A DNA stretch of 64,000 bases, taken from the NCBI GenBank assembly GCA_037176705.1, contig CM073905.1:28676986-28740985 (forward strand). Reading direction: 5' to 3'. The notes below the pieces were generated by a model. That model was not told the origin of the DNA and did not search any database. It was given only the letters and a program-made list of their open reading frames with translations. Positions 61,401-64,000 of this stretch are shown piece after piece; within the stretch, counting starts at the first letter, position 1; each line of letters begins with the position of its first letter. This stretch comes from Molossus alvarezi. Its lineage: Eukaryota > Chordata > Mammalia > Chiroptera > Molossidae. Made by a program: the position numbers and the translations under genes.

Positions 61401-63345
61401 AATATTTATTCTATACAAGTCTGTTTGAAATGTTAACACTGACAAATATTTGCTATGGTCACACTACAACAGAATTCTATATCATCCTGTGGGGTAATCG
61501 TAGTTCTACTAATTAACATATTCAAAGTCAGGTACAATATTAGTAAAACGCCTTAAACACCTCAGTTTTGCTGTTGTTTTACTTTGCTTCGGTTGTTGCA
61601 AATTTTTACCTACTGCTTCACTAAAGAATAAACTTTAAGGTATTTATTGCTGCTGGCTCATTTATGTTAATGGCTTCAAGAGGAGCTCCAGAAAAATTAG
61701 TTGAGAATTCAGATAGCTGGAGAGTCAAAATCTTTAACTTCACATCTGGGAATAGTGTACAAAACCAGATTACTTACACTAAGAAATATTAATTCAGGCC
61801 ACTCTAATTCCAACACTGGCCAGAAGGACTGGCTACCCTCTCTCTCTAAAGGGATCTGTGATAAAGCTATCTATATATGTGCAAAACCCCAAAATTCGTC
61901 TACATAATACTGCATGATGGGGCCTGAAAATCCACACTAATCCCTGCTTAGATATTTAAAGCAGTCCCTTGTTATTTTGACAACTGGTCTCCACTTGAGT
62001 TCCCTAAGCAGTCTCTAGAAGTCTTCAGCACCCCAGGTAAACAAGTTTGCTATATCCAGCAGGTAAACTCAGAACTGAAGTCAGTCTTGCAGATGTTTTT
62101 TTCTTTTTCAATCTTAAAGTTTTAAACAACTGGACTCCAAAAGTTCCCCTCTGTGACACCTTTTCCCACTGAAAACATCTTCCTAGCGCTACTAATATAA
62201 TCACAATACAAAAGAGCAGAGATTACAACTCCAGTCTTGCCAACTCCTAAACTCCTGGCCTCCCAACTTTTTTTCTTCTTTAGGTGAAAATCCCACTTTG
62301 TTGGAGAGGTTAGTGACCCAAGTTATCCACAACAAAGGTAGCCCAGTACCTAGCACATGGTAAGTCCTCAATAAATGGTATCTATCATCATCATGGTCGT
62401 GATTTAATATGGAGAGGCATGACTACAGAAATAACAAAATCTTCCCTGTAAAAACACGAAACTGGAGCCTAACAAAGGGAAAGAGGCATGGTATGTACTT
62501 GGTGTCAGGTACGCTCCTGAACCCTTAGTTCATCCGTTTTCTAAGTTAATTTACCTCTCATTGTCTCCACCTTTACAGGTAAGGACATTCAGACACTCAC
62601 TCAACGTCTGGCAAACCTAAAAAGGCTGAATGAATCCTGAACCTGTGCTCTTAAACACGACTCCACACTGAACAAAGCCATTCAAGGACGAGTCCTCTTC
62701 CAGAGTGGGATGGTTCCGAGGCCAGGTTATTAAACATAAGATTTGAGTTTGAAAAGTCTTCGGGCACCACCCTCCCCTGCTTAAACTTGAACACTATCCA
62801 AAGCTAACTCGACATTAAAGGGTAGAACAACTTCGTGTTTTTAAGAGCGCGAACTGATGAGTCAGACATCTAGGTATTAAGGCCTGCTGGGAGGCACATA
62901 CTGGCTAGGCGACCCTAGCTTTTCTGAACCTCCGTTTCCTCATAAACAAAATGGGAATGAAGAGCAGCACCTACTCCACGAGCCGTTTCGAGGATTAAGG
63001 CAAGCATTCAGGTAACGCCCGCCGTTCAGGGCTCATTAAGAGTTCACGTAATGGGAACCACGGGCAAGGGGAGAAAGGTAGGAACTCGAGCAGAAAGCGG
63101 AGCTCGTCGCTGGGTGTGACCCCGCAGGGGAGAGCGGGAGGACCCGCCCCCCGCGGCCCGAGCCCCCAGCACCGCGGCCCGCGCTTACCGCTCTTGGGTT
63201 TAGACTCGCCGGCCGGCCCGGCTGAGGCGGAGCGGGGCGGCTGTTGCCCTTTGCTGCTGCCCGAAGAGGCAGAGTTGCTGCTGGAACCGCTGTTCTTGTC
63301 CATGTCGGAGGCGGTGGCGGCGGCGCTGGGGGAGCTCTGCGGCAT
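29129..63345 (-). CDS. RNF10: RING finger protein 10 (E3 ubiquitin ligase), 17 coding exons
   Basis: RNF10 is a RING-type E3 ligase known to ubiquitinate 40S ribosomal proteins and, in neurons and glia, to act with transcription factors such as MEOX2. Coding exons in transcript order: 63345-63189, 51901-51705, 49169-48970, 48052-47962, 46738-46554, 46474-46338, 41384-41224, 38586-38461, 38214-37935, 37720-37587, 35118-35001, 34766-34665, 34171-34016, 31039-30939, 29966-29909, 29798-29640, 29205-29129. They total 2439 nt (812 residues; human 811), every junction is GT-AG and phases agree. It begins [20 protein letters not shown] and ends [12 protein letters not shown]. The C3HC4 RING is Cys225, Cys228, Cys240, His242, Cys245, Cys248, Cys263, Cys266. 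A basic coiled-coil-like stretch ([18 protein letters not shown]) lies near residue 600. Introns are heavily loaded with VES SINEs, but no exon is interrupted. The ATG at 63345 is chosen because it matches the mammalian N-terminus; a TTG precedes it. Confidence 0.97.
29270..29450 (+). mobile_element. MIR in RNF10 intron 16
   Basis: aagagtgcaggctctggaat, then ggacaagtcactttatctcc and tctgtttcctcaactgtaat, follow the MIR core. Confidence 0.7.
30094..30332 (+). mobile_element. VES SINE, type A
   Basis: Intron 14 of RNF10; flanked by agaaagcctctgtg and a slightly altered copy on the right. Confidence 0.88.
30348..30540 (+). mobile_element. VES SINE, type B
   Basis: Head tggccggtgtggctcagtgg, tail ctctctaaaatta; lies just behind the previous SINE. 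Confidence 0.85.
30545..30778 (-). mobile_element. VES SINE, type A
   Basis: Tail aatcctcacccaaggac at left, head gacaaaccggccagggc at right; inserted into the A tail of the preceding SINE (aaaatcaattttt resumes). Confidence 0.88.
31732..31985 (+). mobile_element. VES SINE, type A
   Basis: RNF10 intron 13; gccctggccggtttggctcc head and gtcctcagttgaggatt tail. Confidence 0.88.
32292..32495 (+). mobile_element. VES SINE, type B
   Basis: gcccggccggtgtggctcag head; gcatgcaggaggtggtcaat middle. Confidence 0.86.
32678..32928 (+). mobile_element. VES SINE, type A
   Basis: Flanked by aaaaaggcta on both sides; tail gtcctcgggtgaggat. Confidence 0.88.
33096..33345 (+). mobile_element. VES SINE, type A (young)
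   Basis: Near-consensus; target duplication related to atgttttg/agttttg. Confidence 0.9.
33717..33816 (-). mobile_element. Head-only VES SINE
   Basis: Minus orientation: (attt)n tail joined straight to ggtacgtgtccctagtggga, the same 3' breakpoint as the head-only copies at 8211 and 52672. Confidence 0.75.
34440..34605 (+). mobile_element. MIR
   Basis: atttaattctcaagcctatg, ggaggtactatcatgattc and tgggatatgaactcaagcag follow the MIR core; in RNF10 intron 12. Confidence 0.6.
35781..36035 (+). mobile_element. VES SINE, type A
   Basis: RNF10 intron 10; gccctggctggtttgcttca head, ctcaggtgaggatt tail. Confidence 0.87.
36240..36448 (-). mobile_element. VES SINE, type B
   Basis: gatttagagagagaggaagg at left; head gagccactactgggccc at right. 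Confidence 0.84.
36480..36635 (+). mobile_element. VES SINE, type C
   Basis: tagctcagttagttagagca head and aaccaatgaatgaataagta middle. Confidence 0.83.
36697..36895 (+). mobile_element. VES SINE, type B
   Basis: agccggtgtggctcagtggt head, tcgatgtttctctctccctc tract and ctaaaatcaataaag tail. Confidence 0.87.
36902..37150 (-). mobile_element. VES SINE, type A
   Basis: ttatcctcacccgaggac at left, gagccaaaccagccagggc at right; lies in the A tail of the preceding type B SINE. Confidence 0.88.
37185..37272 (+). repeat. (AAAT)n simple repeat with internal duplication
   Basis: aaat/aaaataaa units; the phrase aagagtaactt occurs on both sides (about 37172 and 37222). Confidence 0.7.
37279..37470 (+). 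mobile_element. VES SINE, type B
   Basis: gccctggccagtgtggctta head, catgcaggaggcggctgatg middle; just upstream of RNF10 exon 10 in plus coordinates. Confidence 0.85.
38710..38880 (+). mobile_element. VES SINE, type C
   Basis: gtagctcagctggttagagt head, aataagtggaacaacaaatc middle. Confidence 0.82.
38893..39127 (-). mobile_element. VES SINE, type B
   Basis: attctcacctgagaatattt at left; head ctgaaccacaccaaccaggc at right. Confidence 0.82.
39143..39394 (-). mobile_element. VES SINE, type A, nested in another SINE
   Basis: Target duplication tccattgattttta (39129-39142) and tccactgattttta (39395-39408) are both part of an older minus-strand SINE tail. Confidence 0.85.
39395..39593 (-). mobile_element. 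VES SINE, older host copy
   Basis: Body and head (gagccagaccagccaaggc) of the SINE whose tail was split by the copy at 39143. Confidence 0.8.
39627..39770 (+). mobile_element. Internally deleted VES SINE
   Basis: Head cagccctggctggtttggct jumps from the B box (caggttcgc) to the CT tract; tail ctttgggtgaggatt. Confidence 0.8.
40297..40522 (-). mobile_element. VES SINE
   Basis: tatcctcacctgagaatatg at left, gagccactgggccacggct at right; includes a (GA)n expansion at 40336-40382. Flanked by agataaatt-type repeats. Confidence 0.84.
40545..40625 (+). mobile_element. MER5A-like hAT fragment
   Basis: Contains cagtgattctgatgcatgtc followed by aaagcttaagaatccctg, matching the 3' part of MER5A (Charlie-type). 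Confidence 0.55.
40771..40980 (+). mobile_element. VES SINE, type B
   Basis: Target duplication aaaaataaatcca on both sides; catgcaggaggcggccaatc middle. Confidence 0.87.
41853..42028 (+). mobile_element. VES SINE, type B, deleted head
   Basis: cagcctggccagtagttgaa: part of the A-box region is missing; tail ctctaaaaaatcaataaag. Confidence 0.82.
42056..42309 (-). mobile_element. VES SINE, type A (young)
   Basis: Target duplication acaatgttatctttt at 42041-42055 and 42310-42324. Confidence 0.9.
42421..42670 (-). mobile_element. VES SINE, type A
   Basis: Flanked by tatccttcaatt (42409-42420) and tatccttcaaat (42671-42682); first of two insertions at this site. Confidence 0.88.
42690..42927 (-). 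mobile_element. VES SINE, type A
   Basis: Flanked by tatccttcaaat at 42671-42682 and 42928-42939; shares its target with the preceding SINE. Confidence 0.88.
42969..43150 (+). mobile_element. VES SINE, type B
   Basis: cagccctagcccatgtcgct head; gggggcatgccagaggcaag middle. Confidence 0.83.
43240..44090 (-). mobile_element. Old L1M-like sequence split by a type B SINE
   Basis: gtgggacatttaggttattg, then tatgcttatcccattcttct and ctaggttgttaatc, resemble the reverse of L1M/HAL1 3' sequence. Assignment is by eye and weak. Confidence 0.35.
43485..43685 (+). mobile_element. VES SINE, type B
   Basis: Target duplication aatgctggattt on both sides; gcctggccagtgtggctcag head. Confidence 0.88.
44092..44264 (-). 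mobile_element. Probable L1 3' sequence
   Basis: attaactttattcaggtaac, ataaatttcaggcacacatt and tatatgtgacccctttaccc resemble an L1-linked 3' sequence common in laurasiatherian mammals. A type A SINE targets its end at 44282. Confidence 0.4.
44280..44762 (-). mobile_element. VES SINE, type A, split by a SPIN-like element
   Basis: SINE parts are 44280-44460 and 44695-44762; the 8-bp target copies lie in its gcccttagcg box. The outer target duplication is ctaaatctttt. Confidence 0.88.
44461..44686 (+). mobile_element. SPIN-like non-autonomous hAT transposon
   Basis: This 226-bp element has inverted ends, cagtggttctcaacct on the left and the reverse complement cagtggttctcagcct on the right. 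An 8-bp target duplication flanks it (ccttagcg 44453-44460, ccttagtg 44687-44694), as hAT elements make. The internal start (gtgggtcgcgacccctttgg) matches what I recall of the SPIN (SPACE INVADERS) family, which entered several tetrapod genomes, including Myotis, by horizontal transfer. No transposase coding remains. It sits inside a minus-strand VES SINE, so it is younger than that SINE. Confidence 0.85.
44894..45145 (+). mobile_element. VES SINE, type A
   Basis: ccccgactggtctggctcag head; flanked by attgtcct at 44886-44893 and 45157-45164. Confidence 0.87.
45165..45380 (+). mobile_element. VES SINE, type B
   Basis: Flanked by attgtcct at 45157-45164 and 45381-45388; shares its target with the preceding SINE. 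Confidence 0.86.
45894..46133 (+). mobile_element. VES SINE, type A
   Basis: Flanked by acatattgaact and acatatagaact; tail ctcgtgtgaggataaa. Confidence 0.88.
46554..46738 (-). CDS. RNF10: RNF10 exon 5, encodes the whole RING domain
   Basis: This 185-nt exon encodes residues 216-276 plus two bases of Ser277 and holds all eight zinc ligands of the C3HC4 RING ([20 protein letters not shown], then CWAC, then CPIC). Because the whole domain lies in one exon whose length is not a multiple of three, skipping it would both remove the RING and shift the frame. Confidence 0.95.
47133..47322 (-). mobile_element. VES SINE, type B
   Basis: tttaaagagggagaggaaga at left; gagccacactagccaggc head at right. 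Confidence 0.83.
47323..47961. other. RNF10 intron 4, unique portion
   Basis: No SINE and no open exon; a unique stretch between a type B SINE and exon 4. Confidence 0.4.
48490..48715 (+). mobile_element. MIR-like
   Basis: aatgtatgccaagcactcaa, cttttacagagaagctgaat and ttacccaaagatcaaaagcc follow the MIR order loosely. Confidence 0.4.
49936..50182 (-). mobile_element. VES SINE, type A
   Basis: Target duplication aatatacagtcactttt on the left and aatacacagtcgcttt on the right. Confidence 0.88.
50190..50480 (-). mobile_element. Old L1M-like fragment
   Basis: The atgataaacactttcggata and tgtgcacaaatatgtgggca phrases resemble reversed L1M 3' sequence. Low certainty. Confidence 0.3.
50600..50788 (-). 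mobile_element. VES SINE, type B
   Basis: (attt)n tail at left, head gagccacaccggctgggc at right. Confidence 0.84.
51170..51345 (-). mobile_element. Old L1M-like fragment
   Basis: taacatttaggttgtttcct and aaaatgctgcagtgaagtcc are typical of reversed old L1 3' ends. Confidence 0.4.
51902..52671. other. RNF10 intron 1, 3' portion
   Basis: Unique sequence apart from the GATA microsatellite; no additional exon supported. Confidence 0.4.
52446..52497 (+). repeat. (GATA)13 microsatellite in RNF10 intron 1
   Basis: Thirteen uninterrupted gata units; likely length-polymorphic. Confidence 0.95.
52672..52774 (+). mobile_element. Head-only VES SINE
   Basis: Head ccctggccagtttggctcag to ctgagggcatatac, then 21 As. 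Flanked by aaatccag on both sides, so this is a complete short insertion. Confidence 0.85.
53262..53518 (-). mobile_element. VES SINE, type A
   Basis: taatccttacccgaggat at left; gagcaaaaccggccagggc at right. Confidence 0.88.
53599..53848 (+). mobile_element. VES SINE, type A
   Basis: Target duplication ttttaatttctctg on both sides. Confidence 0.88.
54407..54620 (+). mobile_element. VES SINE, type B
   Basis: Target related to atgtaatta on both sides; gtgcaggaggcagctgatcg middle. Confidence 0.86.
54847..55070 (+). mobile_element. VES SINE, type B
   Basis: gcctagctggtgtggctcgg head. Target attaagtacc lies left of this copy and right of the next one, so the next copy landed in this one's A tail. 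Confidence 0.85.
55073..55300 (+). mobile_element. VES SINE, type B, in the tail of the previous SINE
   Basis: gcctggccagtgtggctcag head and catgcaggaggcagccaatc middle. The outer target attaagtacc follows at about 55310. Confidence 0.85.
55682..55786 (-). mobile_element. VES SINE, type C, short
   Basis: Head gagctacccagccagggct at right. Target duplication ctgaagttagaatt lies on both sides, so the short form is complete. Confidence 0.82.
55890..56090 (+). mobile_element. VES SINE, type B
   Basis: ccaggctggtgtggctcagt head; catcaataaaaattaaaata tail. Confidence 0.84.
56104..56352 (+). mobile_element. VES SINE, type A
   Basis: gccctggccggtttggatta head; gtcccccggtgaggattaaa tail. Confidence 0.88.
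56964..57205 (+). mobile_element. VES SINE, type A-like
   Basis: gccctggttggtctggctca head; cctttggtgaggattaac tail. Confidence 0.85.
57212..57403 (+). mobile_element. VES SINE, type B
   Basis: gcctggccagtgtggttcag head; directly followed by another SINE. Confidence 0.85.
57404..57630 (+). mobile_element. VES SINE, type A, with shortened tail
   Basis: agccctggcaggtttggctc head; after tatctgaataaaa it turns into (taaa)n, lacking the gaggat tail box. Confidence 0.85.
58098..58333 (-). mobile_element. VES SINE, type A
   Basis: Flanked by cacatccctatttt at 58084-58097 and 58335-58348. Confidence 0.88.
58349..58598 (-). mobile_element. VES SINE, type A (young)
   Basis: Flanked by cacatccctatttt at 58335-58348 and 58599-58612; shares its target with the preceding SINE. 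Confidence 0.9.
59180..59345 (+). mobile_element. MIR-like
   Basis: taagcctcagttttcttgtc and cagtgcttggcacacagttg. Confidence 0.6.
59636..59857 (-). mobile_element. VES SINE, type A, shortened
   Basis: aaatcctcaccagaggat at left, gagccaaaccagccagggc at right; part of the middle is lost. Confidence 0.85.
59961..60206 (+). mobile_element. VES SINE, type A
   Basis: Target duplication aaaaaaactgttgg on both sides. Confidence 0.9.
60520..60715 (+). mobile_element. 5'-truncated VES SINE ending in a G run
   Basis: Begins at the B box (ctcaggttcaatttcagcca). Its tail ends cctcaggtgaggattt followed by 13 Gs (60703-60715) instead of poly(A). Confidence 0.8.
60972..61165 (+). mobile_element. 5'-truncated VES SINE
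   Basis: Begins at accaatgagtcaaaggttca; tail cctcaggtgaggattt then A-rich. Confidence 0.78.
61170..61380 (+). mobile_element. VES SINE, type B, with expanded CT tract
   Basis: gcccagccagtgcggctcag head; the CT tract runs about 55 bp and the A tail is absent. Confidence 0.83.
61381..62835. other. RNF10 intron 1, 5' portion
   Basis: Unique intronic sequence with short MIR traces (cagtacctagcacatggtaa near 62,345). No SINE or exon seen. Confidence 0.45.
62840..63005 (+). mobile_element. MIR in RNF10 intron 1
   Basis: gcgaccctagcttttctgaa, cctccgtttcctcataaaca and aaaatgggaatgaagagcag. Confidence 0.65.
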
Positions 63346-63460
63346 CAACGGGGGCCTCGGCGGCGGCGGCGGTCGGAGCAGAGCGGGCGCGGCAGGGACC
63401 CAGGCTCATGGCGTTCGGGGCCGGCGGGGGTCGGCGGCGGCAGTGGTTCTCGGCCTTCAT
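63200..63460 (-). promoter_or_regulatory. Overlapping upstream ORF in RNF10 leader (86 codons)
   Basis: An ATG at 63460 in good context (gccATGa) opens an 86-codon frame that contains a second in-frame ATG at 63409. It runs through the RNF10 start at 63345 in another frame and stops with TAA at 63202-63200, still inside exon 1. As an overlapping uORF it would be expected to lower translation from the main ATG unless bypassed by leaky scanning or a downstream start site. The peptide is Arg/Pro/Gln-rich and I see no known domain. Confidence 0.5.
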
Positions 63461-63800
63461 GGCGACATTTTTCCCTGTTTCCTTACTCGGCTTCTCAAAT
63501 TAGAAGGAGAAGCGGCGGAGGGGCTGTCGAGCCCGGCGGCGGCAGTGACCGAGACGGAGGAGGAGGCCGGGGCTCGGAGGTCCGGGCCGGGCCTGGCGGG
63601 GCGGAGGCTGCGGGGGAAAAGGGAGGCAAGGGAAGGTGCGCGAGCCCCGCCGGCCGGCCGGATACGCTCTCCCGCCGCGGGGCAGGGGAGAGGGCTGGCT
63701 GTCTTGGTGCCGGGGACGGGTGTCTCCGACACAGCGACCGACACTCGCCTCTGGGCCGAGGCCGAGCTGCTCCTGGAATGGCGACGAGTCGCCAACAGCA
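63346..63800 (-). other. RNF10: RNF10 5' leader (approximate) within CpG island
   Basis: GC-rich, CpG-dense sequence upstream of the RNF10 ATG. The transcription start is not visible directly; a TATA-like TATATATAG at 63829-63821 (minus strand) would put it near 63,795, giving a leader of about 450 nt. It contains the ATG at 63460 that opens an overlapping upstream ORF. Confidence 0.55.
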
Positions 63801-63820
63801 CCTCAAAGAACCCGGATGGA

Positions 63821-63958
63821 CTATATATACAGTGGCGATGTGGAAGTGAAGCACTCTGGGAAATGTGGTTCTCGGCCCTCATCCGGGTCCAGTGATTTTT
63901 TTTTTTCTTCCCAACCTCCTCAGTGTTTGAAGGTGTACAGGATGATGGGACTTGTAGT
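63821..63958 (-). promoter_or_regulatory. RNF10 core promoter: two ZNF143/SBS-like motifs and a TATA-like box
   Basis: On the minus strand, ACTACAAGTCCCATCATCC (63958-63940) and ACCACATTTCCCAGAGTGC (63869-63851) match the known ZNF143/STAF element ACTACAATTCCCAGCATGC at about 16 and 15 of 19 positions. TATATATAG follows at 63829-63821. The order fits a promoter firing toward RNF10. The function is inferred from motif similarity only. Confidence 0.5.
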
Positions 63959-64000
63959 CCAGGTTTTAGTATTAGCACGCTATTGTTGTTTGTATAATAA

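Larger units (their letters stand above)
63100..63870. promoter_or_regulatory. CpG island over RNF10 promoter and exon 1
   Basis: Dense CG dinucleotides and GC-rich triplet runs (for example repeated cgg around 63300-63440 and 63530-63640) contrast sharply with the AT-richer intron 1 below 63,000. It covers the leader, exon 1 and the start of intron 1, the usual arrangement for a housekeeping promoter. Confidence 0.8.

Noticed and set aside
63116..63895. 259-codon plus-strand frame over the RNF10 CpG island
   Set aside because: Antisense shadow of GC-rich exon 1 and leader; Ala/Gly/Arg-rich with no domain. Real coding is on the minus strand.
1..64000. Helitron or piggyBac elements, common in vesper bats
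   Set aside because: I looked for CTRR-plus-hairpin Helitron ends and TTAA-flanked piggyBac ends and saw no convincing example.

Overview
This window looks like nuclear DNA of a vesper (vespertilionid-type) bat. The main evidence is about 75 tRNA-derived SINEs of the VES family, typical of these bats, on both strands. A SPIN-like hAT element, a family known from Myotis, supports this. Older mammalian repeats (MIR, L2, L1M, MER2, MER5A, MLT1 LTRs) fill much of the rest. The coding content is a small conserved mammalian block, POP5 next to RNF10, which in human lies at 12q24.31 between COQ5 and CABP1. The window is inverted relative to the human chromosome.

Layout. Positions 1-22,000 hold no protein-coding gene I can support. 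This is intergenic DNA of L2, MIR, L1M, MLT1-type LTR, MER2 and VES copies, with a few non-repeat stretches that could be regulatory. At 22,400-22,860 there is a CpG-rich block with a good splice donor on the minus strand and paired TAATTA sites; it may be the promoter or first exon of an unidentified transcript. POP5 (plus strand, five exons, 25,223-27,220) encodes a 169-residue RNase P/MRP subunit. RNF10 (minus strand, 17 coding exons, 63,345 down to 29,129) encodes an 812-residue RING E3 ligase. It fills the rest of the window, and its CpG-island promoter lies at 63,100-63,960. The two genes are convergent, with three SINEs in the gap between their 3' ends. I rebuilt both by following GT/AG boundaries and reading phase; both reading frames stay open and close exactly.

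SINE naming used here. Type A is about 240 bp: tRNA-like head (CTGGCCGGTTTGGCTCAGCG), a middle part with TTGCAGTTTGTCCC, a CT-rich tract, then a tail ending near GTCCTCGGGTGAGGAT and poly(A). Type B is about 200 bp: GTGGCTCAGTGG head, CATGCAGGAGGC middle, tail TCTAAAATCAATAAA. Type C is about 150 bp: AGCTCAGTTGGTTAGAG head, then AACCAATGAATG and AATAAGTGGAA. A short head-only form (about 100 bp) stops straight after the B box and runs into poly(A).

Most notable items: a SPIN-like hAT insertion with an 8-bp target duplication inside a VES SINE; three places where two SINEs landed successively at one target site, leaving three copies of it; head-only VES copies sharing one 3' breakpoint; a 716-bp insert with a target duplication and A-rich tail inside an L1; an overlapping upstream ORF in the RNF10 leader; and a POP5 3' end whose first canonical AATAAA lies inside a SINE. 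I see no wholly new multi-gene system. All repeat-family names come from recognition by eye, not from a database search.
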